NCBI GenBank assembly: GCA_013399115.1
Contig: VXAA01005193.1
Location: forward strand, 1,581,372 to 1,645,371
Length of the DNA stretch: 64,000 bases
Source: Anseranas semipalmata
Lineage: Eukaryota; Chordata; Aves; Anseriformes; Anseranatidae
Direction: 5' to 3'
Part shown: in pieces, positions 11,769 to 24,862 of the stretch
Numbering within the stretch: position 1 is the first letter of the stretch
How the letters are laid out: each line of letters opens with the position of its first letter
Notes under the pieces: generated by a model
What the model saw: only the letters and a program-made list of their open reading frames with translations
What the model was told of the DNA's origin: nothing
Database searches by the model: none
Translations under genes and position numbers: made by a program

Positions 11769-14700
11769 CCCCCGAAAACAATTAAAGATGTAAAGTAGTC
11801 CTCAAGTGAAATGAAATCCCTCTTCTCAGGGCTTGGGGTGTGTAGCGCTCTGAATTACTTGACATGAGCAGTTTACCCTTTCAGCAGTTCGTGGCTCCCC
11901 TTTCACAAGTAAAAGCACACTTTTGTTGAGGCTTTCCTTGTTCAGCATTACCTAATGGTTTTTTTTCCTTAATAACTGTCATTTGCCTTGCATCTTGCTT
12001 TTCTCAACTGAAAATGAAAAATGTCAGTTGCCGGCTGCAAATACTATTTCATTATTCATTTACCAAAGGAATCTCAAGCACATTCATCCCATTTCCTCTG
12101 AGTGCCTCATTATCAATAAACCTTTGCCTTGCTGCTTCTGTAAATCATTTTCATCCCTTTCCTTTGCGAGCCAAGTGCTTGGGCTTTTGCACAAGCGTCT
12201 CCTGGGAGTCATTGGCCAAGTCATGTGGTGTTGTTTCTACTCCTTGATCAGCTGGCAAAACTTCATTACAAGGAGATTATTGAGCTGCACACATATACTT
12301 ATATAAATGGATGAAGAAAGCACTCCACATAAATTGTGAAGCAAGCAGAGGATAAACGGGGGAGAGTTGCAACCATCCTTCCCCTTCCCTCCTTGACCCC
12401 AAACCCCAAACTGCACTGCTTGATCTGGCAGCAGCCCTGCTGGTGGCAGGCTCGTGGGTGTGCAGCTGCTCCCATGGGAGGCTGGAGCATCGCTGACATG
12501 CCTCTGCTGTGGTGGACACTCTTGGTGGTGAATGCCCATGGGGCACATAGAGCCTGGCGCCAGGCTGGGGCAGGGGAGGACCGGCTGCTGCAGAGGCCGA
12601 GAGTTTATTAAACCTCACTTCAACCGGAGCTGAAATATGTTCCTCTAGCACCGGGCAGCAGAGGTTAATGGAGTCCTTTTTGTAGATGTTTTATGACGCT
12701 CTTTTGGGATGCATATAAAAAGACTGGGACTTTCTGAGTAATTTAACTAAATATTTGTTTAGACTGTGTAAGGAGCAATTGCAGTTTGCAGGCAGGTCAG
12801 ACATCGATGGATTTTCCTTTATTTCCCCTCTCCCCTGGGGACCAGGGTGACCGGGGCTGCCCCGCAGCCACCACGGTGCCCACAGCACCATCCCCATCTC
12901 CTGAACCCACAGCGGGGAGATGTTTGGCAACAGGTGAGCTGAGCGATGGAGCGAGGAGCAGTCTGGAGGCAAACAGCCTGCTGCTGCTGGGTTTGCTGTT
13001 ATTTTGTCTTCGTTCTTGGTCAGGAAGTTCCCATTCTGGTTATGCTGCTTTTTGCTTCACTTTGTGATTTTGCTGCCCTCTTCCTCTCTGCCAATAAAGC
13101 CGATGCCCGCCCATCTCCCAGCCCTGCTGACTGTGAATTGGTGGGTTTGGTAGCCAGAATCCTAATTTCTTTCTGGAGTGCTTACAAAAGCCTAGCGCTC
13201 GTAGGAACATTAGCAATTCCCAGACCTGGCTGGCCCTGAGTTTTGCGATGTGCAGTCAGAATGGAAATAAGTTCTAGCCGTGCTTCCAAGAACAGGCGCA
13301 TTTGGTAAAGGCTGAATGTTTTTCTTCCCTCGTCTGCGCCTTTCTTTACTAATCAGCTGTATAAAACTGAAGAACAGCAGAACTGTTTTGCTAAAGAACC
13401 TGGCCCACACTTTGGCCCAGCGTTTAAACTCAACCCTTTCTGCGGTTTGGTGAGGTTCAGCCAGCTTTGGGTGTTTTCTGTTTTTATTTCAGCTTTCCCA
13501 TCACTCCTGCTTTCCCATTTCCAAGCGAAAGCTGCAGTACCCAAGCCCCCCTGCGATGCGCCATGCTTGGGTGGAGCCAGGGCTGCCCCAGCATCTCGCC
13601 CGGACTGGGGGTCCCCAGCTCCTGCCCAGCGGGCTGCTGGGGGCCCGAGGGGGAAGCAGGAGGAACAGCAGCCTCTCCGGAGGGTGCCTGCAAACCTCCT
13701 GCAGTCCATCCATCACTAATGGGAACCAGGACTCCCTGGTGCAGAGGCAGGCACTGTGAGGTTGCTTTCATGAAGCAGACAGACAGGAGGATGCAGAGGC
13801 ACAGACTGATGGACGGACCGATGGCATGAACACTGTCCGGGCAGGCGCAGACACATACGATGGGGTGAATCACTGGCAGAGCTGGCGGCAGGGAATTAAG
13901 CCATGCTGTAGCCAGACATCAGAGGCAGGCTCCGCTCCCTCCAGGTGGCTGTGCCTCCTGCCACCAGCTGTCCCCATCCCTCCCCTACCCCGGCGGCTCA
14001 CTCGCGCCTGCCACCATACCCAGTGGCTGGCAGTGCCCTGCTTACCGTGTGGGTAACGGGGAAGGCAACACACGGGGAAACAACCTCGTCTTGTCCTGTC
14101 TACCTTAAACACTGTCCTCATGTAACTCTGCCTGAGATTACTCCCAAGCAGGGGAGGAGCAACCTTGCTGCATCTAGATTTTCCAAAGGAAACACAGCCC
14201 TGGGAGCACTGTATGTTCCTAAAATAAGGCAGGAAGATGGATGGGGCAGGAGCCACCCCAGATGATGGTCAGTCAGTGATGCAGGACAGAGGCCCGAGGC
14301 TGGCTCTGTGCATCAGGGCACACAGAATGCCAAGCTGCTCACAGTGCCTGTCTGTGGAAAACACAACTCTTCAACATGGGGACCTGCCTGGTCTGCCTTT
14401 CATTTACCCGAGGGTCTGTGGGCACTTGACTTAATTTCCAATAAATAGCCACTGGCAGGTGTAGGTATGAGGCTGTGGCTGAGATGATGCAGGATTGCTT
14501 TGGAAGGACACACTTGAGCAAAAGGTATCAAACTCAGAGCCAAAAGGAAACTGAAAGTCCTTCCAAGCCACCTACTGATTCTTGCCTGCCTCATCCACCT
14601 CCCTTGGCAGACAGGCACTGGTGATACGTCAGTTCAGAGTGGCTAGCTGGTTTTGTATACACGCACAGTTTTTGGATGGAGATGCAAGCAGGACATAGCA

Positions 14701-15602
14701 CAAACCCACAATTATTTCCCAGCTGTTTGTGACATGCCCACAGTGGGAAGTAAAAGTAACATTTTAAAACACAACAGCAGACCCACTTTGACAGTCAGAC
14801 CTTCAAGCAGGACTTCGCATGTGGCCTGGCACGATGAAAACCATCACCATCCTAAGCTTGGAGTTGCCTCTGTGGGATCTACTGGGATCTGGCTTCCACT
14901 GAGCCACATAGGGGTGACTGTCACCTCGCTCCATTGCCACTTGAAAAGCCGTCCTGTGGCTGGCCCTGGCAGGGCAGAGCACATCCCCAAGGCACTGTGT
15001 TATCACTGCGGCTGCTGACGACCTTCAGGTGTCAGAGGGGAGAGAGCCGGGTCACTACGAGATTCATGGGTCCATCAGGGAGAGGTGAGACCCCCAGCTC
15101 CAGAATACTTGGCACAAACAATAATCTCCTTTCGCCTTCCGTGGTGAGGAAGCCGTGGCACACAACCAAGCAGTTTCATTTGCTCCCAGTGGAGGCAACG
15201 GCTGTGCATATTCTTGCCCTTGCTCTTTTCCTGTGCTGCATTCTGGCAGCCAGGAGGTGAGCTGCAATTACAGCAGGAGCATTTTTGTGCCTTCAGAATT
15301 TGCTGGTCAGCTCTTTCCTGCTGTTCAAATGAGCATGCCACATGAAGAAGGATTTGGGGCATAAACTGTGCCTTTTTGCTCTAGCCACAGCTTCTATTCA
15401 GAGCTTGCAGAACTGATTTGTTTATATAAAAGCCAGTTTTGTTAGTGTCCTTTAAATAGCATGAAAGAGGAGCGGGCAGTACGTGGTGCATTTATACAGA
15501 TGATGCTGAGCTCTCCCCAAGTAGCCACAGGGTGTGTGAATTCAGCTAATCAGAGAATAAAGCCATGTGTGCCCTCAAAAGCAGATGTTTGTATGGGGAA
15601 AT

Positions 15603-15620
15603 TTAAAAAAAAAAAAAAAA
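15603..15620. repeat. Poly(A) run
   Basis: An A homopolymer of about 17 bases within intron 1. A short CA-rich stretch follows at about 15668-15690. No recognisable retroposon body precedes it. Confidence 0.8.
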
Positions 15621-16904
15621 ACCAGTTCAGAAAAAAGCGAGAGGAACAGCAACTTCCACAAACAAATAACACACACACATATGCACACACGCAAGCGTTC
15701 CCAAGGATTGGCGTGATGTAAACTTCTCAGCAGCGCTAGGGCTGATGTTTACCAGGCTGTCTGTCCCGAAGTCCTCGCCGTGATTTACACAGCAGAAGGT
15801 AGCCAGCCGGCCAAGGGGACTAAGCACAGCCAGGGCTGAGGCAGTTTTGTCTCCCAGGGAAGCATCCCCGAGGCATGCACGGTGCAGACAGAGCCTGGGG
15901 CTGAAGTTACGTGCTGGCTGCAGGGCCGCCAAAAGACTGCGGACCTGTCTGTGTTGTGTGGCACCTTTGACACTGTCCCCAAACTGGGACAGGAATAGAA
16001 GGCGGTCTTGAAATCTTTCTGCTCTTAATGTTGTTCCTGCTCTGCGGTCAGGAGCATCGCAGAAAGAGATGGCCCTGTCCCCCCCTCCTGCGAGTAGGCT
16101 TTGCTGTGGGAATTTGCTCTCCCTGTCACTAGGTCCCCGAGGAGGCCAGGCAGTTCACAGCTGTTTGGAACCTGCAGGTTTCGCCCTCTGGTAGCATGTC
16201 GGCAGGCCTGATGCATGCGAGCTGTGGAGCCTCGGGAGGCTGCAGGCAGCGGAGCAGCAGCTCCAGAGGCTTTGGTCAGGGTCAGCGGAGTTGGATGGTG
16301 GTTGTGCACGTCTGTATTCACCCAGTGCTCTCCTTGACACAACGGGAGTCAGTGAGCGTCACACCACCAGCAGAAGAGCTGCCAGAGCATGTTCCAGCCT
16401 TCTGTCAGGTTCTGCAGGACCAACCAAATGAGCGCCTCAGCTGGGATAAATGGACATACGTACAGGGATCACCCCTGTTTTGTGCAAGCTCAAGGGAACT
16501 GCTGGCAGGCTGGCCACAAGGATCTGCGTTCATCCTTATCCAGAGTGGAAATGGAGATGCTCCAAGCAGTTTCCAGTGAGCAGCAAGGCTAACTGCAGCT
16601 GCCACAACAATGGTTTCTTACAATTTCTTTCAATACCTCTTGCATTGAAGAGATGAATGATGTTCAGTGTTACGCCTGGGCCCAAGGGTGAAGGTTTGAT
16701 TAATTAGCTGATCATTGCTAATAAAATCAGCAATGCCAGAGTCAGCCACAAAATTCTGGGTCTTCTCTCCATCTTTAAACTCTTCTTTATATCTGCAGAC
16801 CATAGAACTGCTCGCTCCCTGAATGGGAATAAACCTAAAGATTCATTCCTCTTTATGTCTAAAATCCATCCGCTCCTTTTTATCCTATATAACCCAAAAT
16901 GTGG

Positions 16905-16946
16905 ATTTATTTTATTTTATTTTATTTTATTTTATTTTATTTTATT
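16905..16946. repeat. (TTTTA)n microsatellite
   Basis: About eight perfect TTTTA units can be counted in ALX4 intron 1. Confidence 0.9.
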
Positions 16947-18657
16947 AAATGGTAGCCCTGTGCTGCCTTCTAGACTGCAATGACAGACAGGAGGCAGAAG
17001 GCTGCAACAGACAACTTGGAGAAAAAGCATAATAGCTTCAGCATGTGTTAAAGCAAGATCCAAGGGCTGGGTTGGGTTACTGTGGCTGGCCAGGTCCTGG
17101 AGGTGTGCTGGCTGGACCAGTGCTGCAACTTCTCCTCAGTAAGAAATGCAGCAAATGCTGCCCAAACTGTACCTAGGCAAAACTTCAGCACTGGTATTTA
17201 AGCGTTGAGACGCTGCCAAGGCAGGGCACTGGGGAAACAGCCCTGTGCTGGTGTGTCCGTGGGTCTCGTGCTGGCCATGCAGCTTTCTTGCAGCCTCGTA
17301 GGGCACAGGGCTGCCCTCGCAGGATCTGCCTTTGCTTGAAGGAGGCACGACACGTGCTGTGCAAAGGAGACATCATTTCAAGCTGAGCCCAGCGCTGCGT
17401 TGTGTACTTGAAACATCCCATTCTCCCCTGCTGTGTGGATGTGCCAAGCTGAATACACTCTAAATTAAATTTCACAGATAAGATTGTACATAGAGAAGAT
17501 TTTCTGTCCTCACCCTCCCAAAACAGCACCCTTTAGGAGTGCAAACCAGATACATGCTGTGAGCCCAAATGCGGTGATGACGCTGTTAAGAGCCCTGCAG
17601 GAGAGTGGGGTGCTGCCCAGACCACCTCGGGGGTCACCTGGCCACCACGGTGCCCAAGTGAGTGGCACGGTCTGGGTTTCCCAGCCATCCTCCCTGTGGT
17701 TCCCAGGACAGACGTGGTGGCACCAGAAAGGCATTTCCCCTTGTGCAGGGATCCAAAAAGGAGCCGTTCAGAGCAGTGCAATGCTGGGCACCCACATGCC
17801 CGTTGGCACCTGGTGTGGGGTGCCTCGGGAAGGGCTCAGCCGTGCCGGTGGTCTAGCAGCCAGCTGAGGTGAGCAGCCAGCGAAGATCTTCCTTCCACTG
17901 CCATGAGGGCAAGGAAGCAGCCGTGAGCAGTGAGGGAGGCACCAAGCAGTCCTGTCGGGCTTGTAAGGGTGTAATGATGCTCACATTACCTCCTTGTCAT
18001 GGAGATCTTCACAATATGTAACTCAAGGTCTCTCTAGGTTTGATTAGAAACAGACACCCCAAACTTTGCATTGAAACTTTGAGGCCATCTCCAGTTACAG
18101 GAAGTCTGGGCATATCCATATGCAGATGTATGCAATTTGTTTCACTTCAGCATTTAGCATGACTGTTTTGAGGTCAGGGATCCTGTTCCTGGGGAATGAG
18201 AGTTACTTCTCTGGATGCTCAGCCGAGGGCGGATGCACGCCATCCCCGCCATACACCACCGTCCGTGCTCGCTGCCTCCTGCCTCCATCCCAGCTCTGCT
18301 GCAGGAGCCATCTTCTGCTTGGTGGCCTGTGGACAACGGGTGGCCTCAGGATGATTAGAGAGCAGCTTCCCTGCTGAAACCCTCAGGGCTGGCCCAGCAG
18401 TGGACACCCTGATGGGGATGCCCAGCATGTGCTGCCTGCCGCAGAGAGCAATGTCATTGCCGGGAGCCCAGCTGCAGCAGTGCTAGGCAGGCCTTGCGGT
18501 CAGAGCAGACCCAGAGCCTTCCTGTGTGTGCGTGCACGTTTTGCAGCCCTGCCATGGCCACCTCAAGAAGGACAAGGTGGATGAGATTTGGGCAGGGACT
18601 CCCAGGGACCATCCGCATACCTTTTTTTTTCTCCCTGTTTTTGAGATGATTTTCCTT

Positions 18658-18742
18658 GGAAAGGAAAGGAAAGGAAAGGAAAGGAAAGGAAAGGAAAGGA
18701 AAGGAAAGGAAAGGAAAGGAAAGGAAAGGAAAGGAAAGGAAA
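18658..18742 (+). repeat. (GGAAA)17 microsatellite
   Basis: Seventeen perfect GGAAA units form a purine-only tract about 1.24 kb upstream of ALX4 exon 2. Its translation gives a KERKG repeat, which is an artefact of the 5-bp unit. Each unit holds the GGAA core recognised by ETS proteins. A pure purine mirror tract of this length can form triplex DNA, although whether it does so here is unknown. Confidence 0.95.
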
Positions 18743-19984
18743 GGAGGAATACTTTTATTTATTTATTACTCCATCTCTGCTGACTGTCACAGGCAGCAGC
18801 CAGTTGCTGCAAACTTTCTGGAGCTGTTTTATTATGATTACTGTGGAAAATAATAAATATCATTGCCATAGCATGTGACTTACTGAGGTCCCCGTGCCCG
18901 GGGGGGAGCATAAATTGTGATGAATCCTCCTAAGGACCAAAGTAGGAAGTTGAGATAGATGACAAGAGACTTGCATGAGCTCCTCAAAAGTCTGAGAGAA
19001 CAGCATTAGAAAAAGCAATAAATCTCTCTTCTGAAAATACAGTAGCATGGCAGTGGCAAATAGCTCCCGCACCTCCAGCCTTAATCCCAGTCCTGGCCAG
19101 GACTCCTCTGCACTAATTAGTCAATTTCTTTCTCAAATCCCTTTCATATCTTATCCTCCCACACTTAACTTTGTGCATTCCTGCCCTTGTGCCTGAGAGT
19201 GACGGCCACATTTCATCCTTCCCTTTTCTGCTGAATTACCTTGATGCAATCTTCCAGCTGTGAGAGTGAGGATAGGGCGAGGGTATGCAGACCTCCTCGC
19301 AAAGCCACTCGTGCATTTTAGGTTGTGACGCTGTGACAGAGCTGTTCGTCACACAGCAAAACTATATGTAAATGATGAATTAGGGAGAACGATGTCATAA
19401 CTGCAGATGAGTGCTGGAAAAAGTGGAGATTGCCAAAAACATTGGCAAAGATGTCCGGGTTAGCATGAATGACCTCGGAGATGACACTGCAGAAGACTCC
19501 CAAGGGAAAGCTCCCCATAGGGAGAGCAGTAGATGGTGGAGTTGTTTCCCAGAAAGACCGATTCTGGATTAAGAACAATTAAAAATAGGCTAATGTGAAA
19601 TAAATTAAAAAAAAAAAATGCTGAAAGCAGTGCGAGCCCTTGCAGCAGGCCGGGGGCAGCAGGCCGGCAGTAGCTCTGGGTGGGATGCATGCCCAGAGGG
19701 CAGGGCCCGCTGCACGCCCCCCTCGTGCCCAGCCCCGCCAGGCGCCCATGCACCCCTGTGTGCCCTCCCCTGTCCCTGCCCTCCCTCAGTGCCCGCAGCC
19801 CTTGTCCTGCTCCCCAGGCTGTCCCCAGACCCCGACTCCTGCTTTCCCTGTTCCTCCTCACCGGCACCACCGGGCTTCTCTCTCAAAGGCTTTTCCCGTT
19901 GCTGAAGCTCCCGGCCGAACCAAGCAGTTGGCCGTAAGATTTACACGCATCTCCTTCTCTCGCCCTCCCTCCCCAACCAAACAG

Positions 19985-20295
19985 GTAAAGAGAGCGGCTT
20001 GGGAGAGGCCGACTTGCAGCCTAACGCCGACCCCTCGGGCATGGACAGCAGCTACCTCAGCGTGAAGGAGGCCGGGGTGAAAGTTCCCCAGGACAGGGCC
20101 AGCACGGACCTCCCCAGCCCCATGGACAAGGCGGACTCAGAGAGCAACAAGGGCAAAAAGCGGAGGAACCGCACCACCTTCACCAGTTACCAGCTGGAGG
20201 AGCTGGAGAAGGTCTTCCAGAAGACCCACTACCCAGACGTCTATGCCAGGGAGCAGCTAGCCATGAGGACAGACCTCACCGAGGCTCGAGTACAG
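19985..20295 (+). CDS. ALX4: ALX4 exon 2: pre-homeodomain region and homeodomain residues 1-46
   Basis: ALX4 is a nuclear paired-type homeobox transcription factor that patterns skull, limb and hair; it binds palindromic TAAT sites as homo- or heterodimers. This exon of 311 bases begins in phase 1 (second codon base). It encodes [11 protein letters not shown], then the ALX4-specific [12 protein letters not shown] block, then a basic [11 protein letters not shown] run. The homeodomain starts with the Lys codon at 20158 and continues to Gln46 at 20293-20295. Intron 2 falls between homeodomain positions 46 and 47, the usual site in paired-class genes. The [12 protein letters not shown] block and the [12 protein letters not shown] helix distinguish ALX4 from ALX1 and ALX3. 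The acceptor is a CT-rich tract ending in CAG; the donor is CAG/GTAACG. An alternative acceptor six bases downstream (AAG at 19988-19990) would keep the frame. Confidence 0.96.
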
Positions 20296-23200
20296 GTAAC
20301 GGGGATGCCCTGGGGCTGGGGGTGAGCTGCAAGCCTCTTGTCCTTGAGACAACGGGGCAGCAAGACAGGTAAACCTCACCGCCATCCCAGGCGGAGTTAT
20401 TGCAAAAACTGCCTTCTTCAGGAGAATCAGTGGGGGGCAGGCTGCGCTGCGGTCCCCCCATCTCCACCAGCAAGCTGCCAGTTCTCATGGACTAGCTCTC
20501 CTGAGCTAACCTGGCGGTCCAGCCCAGCCAAACCCCAAGCTGAAGAGACAGGTAATTCTCTGAGTGATGCTCTTTCCTCTGAATCAACATTAAACCGAAG
20601 GCCTGGCAGAGCTCAGAAACATTTATGAAAAAGGAGCACCACTGCTTGGAGTGGAAGCTACATCTCATGCTTTGTTGGCCCCCAGAGGTCCCTCTGAAGC
20701 TTAGAACCTCATTCTCCAGTCTAGCTCACCCTGTGACTCCTGTATTCAGGCATTCATCAGCTCACCACCCCAGAACTTGCATTAGCATCAGGAATAGCTG
20801 GAGTGTGGAGGCATCAGATTGTATCTCATACACTAGGAGGATGCCCAGGCCTCAGGAACCCTGCTTGCCCTCTGCTCTAGTCTTTACAAGCAGATGTTGC
20901 AAACTGTTAAAGCAGCCAGGCCAGCATCCTTGCATTTGTCTCTGCACATTTACTTCCAGCTTCAACCTAGCTGCAGGATTTTTCGTACTTGCTTGCCTAG
21001 GCCAGTCTGCAGGGCTGCTGTGCTCTTCCACACAGCTGTTTCTCTTCACGCTGGCCGTGGCTGCATCTCAGCAGAAAGCAGAGAGATTCCCGTTGGTGCT
21101 GCGCACAGCGTGCTGAGCACCGCAGGGCAGGCAGAGCAAGGCATGGCTACAAAAGCCAGTTATTTACTTCTGCTGCTGAACGCAGCCCTGGATTTCCCAG
21201 GGACACATCTCAAGTGCTGATGGGGTCTCCTGGGATGCCAGGCGCAGCGTCAGGTTACCAGCTTCACAGCGCATGAAATTCCTTCTGCTCAGGAAGGAGA
21301 ACGAGGTGCTGGCAGGCCAAGAGCCCTTCCCGCTCGCCTCCGCCGGGATGCGCAGCCGGCACGGCTCAGCTCGCGTGCAGGATGGGGGCCGAGGCGATCC
21401 ACAAATTCATTACATTCAATCCATGATCTCAGGGCTTTTTTCCCCATGTTACCACTGGAAAACCACCGGGGAAACGAACGTTCACACAGAGCATGGAGGA
21501 CCTGGGGCAGGAGCTGCAGTGGCCTGACCACCTGGGTTGCCACTGGGGAGCAGGGACCAGCTCAGGCTGTGCTGCCAGGCGCGGCACCAGGGCGTTGCTT
21601 TCACGTAGCTCCTACACAGCACACTTATCCCGTGCCTCTCTCCTCCTCTCAATGTCTGGGGCTGCAGAGACCCAGAAAGAGCTCCTTCTTGGCACCAGCA
21701 ACTGCCTGAGCTTCTCCCAGCCCAGCCAGGGCTGCTGCAGCTTGCTTTGGTGGTGGTGAAGACAGGGCAGGGAGACAAGGAAGGATGAGGCTGGCAAAGG
21801 AAGGGGGGAGCCATGAGGTAGCTCCTTGCAGGATTCTTTCTGCATGCAGGTGGCACCGTACCTCGCCAGCAGCATCAGCTTCAGAGCCCCAGGCACCAGA
21901 GGGATGGGATGGNGCCGGCCTTACAATTGCTGGGACTGTTAATGAAATCTTTTCAGCGGTGCCCCTGTGATGCGGCAGGGGCTTGAAAGTGAGAGGAAAA
22001 TGTCAAAGTCGGCTGCAGCGAAATCACCGCCTTGGAAAAAAAAGAAAAGAAAAAAAGCAAAGCAAAGCAAGAAGTAATATATCTTGATCCCTTTTCCCCC
22101 ATAAAACCCTGGGAGGCTGGTGGAAGGAGCGGAAAGACTGAGCTAAGCCTGCAGGAAATTAAACATGAAATGAAAACAAGCTCAAGTTATTCAATTCTCT
22201 CATCCCAGGCTCCAATTTCCCATTCCAGGCCACTGATAAAATGGTGTCCAGTTTCAGCGCTCAAGGATGAATTCTGGCTCTGTTCTTGCAGGCTAGAAAG
22301 CAAAGGGCTGGTGGCCGTCCCCGGGAAGAGGGGAGACAGCCTGGCCATCAGCAGGGGGACGGTCCTGGGGACACACGGACAGACAGACAGGCTGAGCAGA
22401 GGGGGCAGAGATGGGGAGAAAGGGTGCTGCAAGGGGGAGAGCAGGTAGGAGGGAGGGGAACCCAAGGACCAAGGCGGCGGTGCGGCCCCCAGCCACCCAG
22501 TGACAGCCAAGCGGCACCCGCAGCGGCGGCAGGGGGGGCAGCAGGGGGGCAGTGAGCAGGAGCCTCCGTGCGCTTTGTTCCGGGCTCTCCATGGCCCCGC
22601 CGCCCCCCACGGCACGTCAGATGTACGTGCATATGGATTTAGGTACCAGCATATGGCTGCGTGTTTATGGAGACACGAACCATTTTCTGTGCTGTAGATT
22701 TTTATAGGACTGATTTGGTACATCGGTGCTTATCAAAGCACCGTCAGCAGGAGTCCGACACATGACGTTCGCCTGCGCTCCCCCTCTAATCGCTAGTGCT
22801 GAGGCACAGCCCTCAGCCACCGCTCGCTCCGGCAGCGAGTGCCTGTCCGGACACCGCGGCCACGCTGCCCCTGTGCCGCAGCCCGACCGGCGCGTCCCCC
22901 ATCACTGCTCTCGGCTGGAGGCAACGGGCAACAAAAAGGAAAGGCACGCTTGTTGCTTTGTCGGATTTTCTTTTTAAAAGAATGTGTCTTTGGGGATTGA
23001 GGAAGCCAGGAAACACATAGCTGGCTTTCTGCTGGCATCTTTGCGCTACCCACTGCTTTCCCTGGAGCACCGGGGAGGCCTGGAGAAACCCTGCAGCAAG
23101 ATACCAAGCAGCCTGAAAATCACTTGGTCCTCAGGAGAAACGGTAACTTTAGAGTGGTCCAACATCTGTTGCAAGTGCTTTGGAGCAGCGCGTCGCAAAC

Positions 23201-24862
23201 AGCCCGGGGAGCTTCTCAATGCCCCGTCCACCAGCGCCTGGCCTGAAGATGCTCTTCAGCGTAAGGTGGTGGATGCTTTGCCGCAGCCTCCAGGGGCAGG
23301 GCAGCGCAGGTGAACGGCTCGCCGGGCTGGGACCAGCAGTGTGTGCTGGGCACATGTCTGCCCCGGCATCGCACACGGCCAGAGCCCTGCTCCCTGCCTG
23401 CTCCGCACCCCTCTGTGCACAGCGGGGCCTCCTCCGCCCCGGGAGGAGCTGGGTCACCGCCGTGAACTCCAAATCTGCAGATCAAAGCGGCGTGATCCCG
23501 GCCAGCCCTGGGACTGGCCTGCAGCTGGGCTGCGGTGGCCGTGCCAAGAGGAGGGAGAAGAGAAGCAGACAGACGCCTGGGGCACCCGACCTGCTCCAGC
23601 AGGACGCTCCGTGTGTGCGGCGTGCTCTCAGCTGGGATAATACTAGGAGCCTTCTGCTGGTTTCATTGCTCCCTCTGGAAATCCTCATGGGGTGGAATTT
23701 GCACCCATAGGAAAGCCTCATCAAGCATAAATCCTAAGGCTGGTTTCTTCCTGGATGAGTTTCTAGCTGCACTGACTCTGCAAATGCCATTACTCTCCTG
23801 CCCCGAAAGCTGCCCCATGTCCACTGCCCAGCTCATCCCGCTGCCCTCTGAGGACAAGAGCATCCCAAAGGGGCTCCCGCTTCTGCAGCGGCCTGCAAAG
23901 CATTTGAGCTGCCCCGGCCAGGTGCTGGCATAGCCGCGCCGAGCTGTGGCTCACAGGGCCCCCCGCCCCGGTCACCGTGCAAAACTCGAAGCAGAAGCAA
24001 GAAGCTCCCAGACTGCTCCTTTCGTGCACTGGCGTGACCTGCACAACCCAGCCCCTGGTGATCGCATGCATCGCTCAGTGCCTTCAAAGCAGCTCATGAT
24101 TGATGTGTTTCCCTGACTCACAGGCTTCAAGAGGCTTTGAAGACACTGAGACAGGCTCTGATCTCTCTTCTGCTGATGCAAATCAGGAGCAACGCTGCTG
24201 ACAACGGTGCAATAATCCACACTGGTGTCAAGCCAGTAAAAATAAGAGCAGAAACAGAGTTTTGGTCTTTCTGCTGCCTCGAAGGCATCTGAGCAGCACT
24301 GTGAAGCAGAGAGCTACAAACCCTGCAAAGCAAACTAGGTGCAAAGCAGGGGACGCACAACTCTGCAGAAGCGCACTTGTCGTTTCCTGGAGCTGAGAAA
24401 GGGAGGAACTTTTTTTGCACTTGTTTTTAACAGTTAAGAAAACCAAGACTGAGAGTTCAGTGGAAAATACAAGTTCTCAGCCAATGGCATCGTCACAGCC
24501 AGGACTGAGCCCGGGGAAAGCCCCAGCGCTAACAGCTCCAGCCTGGTACCAGCACACACAGATGTATTTGCACTCCTTGTCTGGGGCTGGCAGGCGGCAT
24601 GAGAGCTGCTGGCAGCGGCTGGGCACAGGGAAGCCGGGTTATCCCAGGGCAGAGCAGGCTGCGGGAGGCAGGAGCCGCCAGTGGCCCCAGCCAAGCAGGC
24701 CCCAGCATCCGAAGCTGGGCTCCACCTTTTGCCCGGCTGCTCCCAGCCTGGGAGCGCAGGCTGGTCCCCAGCCCTGCCAGGGAAGCTCCTGGGGCCACCA
24801 CATGGGCTCCCAGCCCCAGTGCCCCCCTGCTCACAGCCCCCGTGTCCCCCTGTCGCCCCCAG
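20296..24862 (+). other. ALX4: ALX4 intron 2
   Basis: This 4.57-kb intron begins GTAACG and ends in a C-rich tract with CAG. Much of it is GC-rich, and the many overlapping open frames on both strands reflect that composition; none resembles a protein family. One N lies at 21913. A stretch of ordinary composition at about 22600-22745 stands out from its GC-rich surroundings and is noted as a candidate conserved element. Confidence 0.9.

Larger units (their letters stand above)
1..19984 (+). other. ALX4: ALX4 intron 1 (3' portion; exon 1 lies outside the window)
   Basis: No stretch here encodes the N-terminal part of ALX4. Exon 2 opens at 19985 in phase 1 after a pyrimidine-rich tract and CAG, so everything to its left is read as intron 1. 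The first 700 bases are GC- and CpG-rich; the remainder has mixed composition. The intron contains a MIR-like SINE near 1.4-1.66 kb, a decayed gypsy-type integrase at 6.69-7.29 kb, and several simple repeats that are listed separately. No other open frame resembled a known protein. The intron assignment is inference from ALX4's four-exon structure. A separate transcript within it cannot be excluded. Confidence 0.75.
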
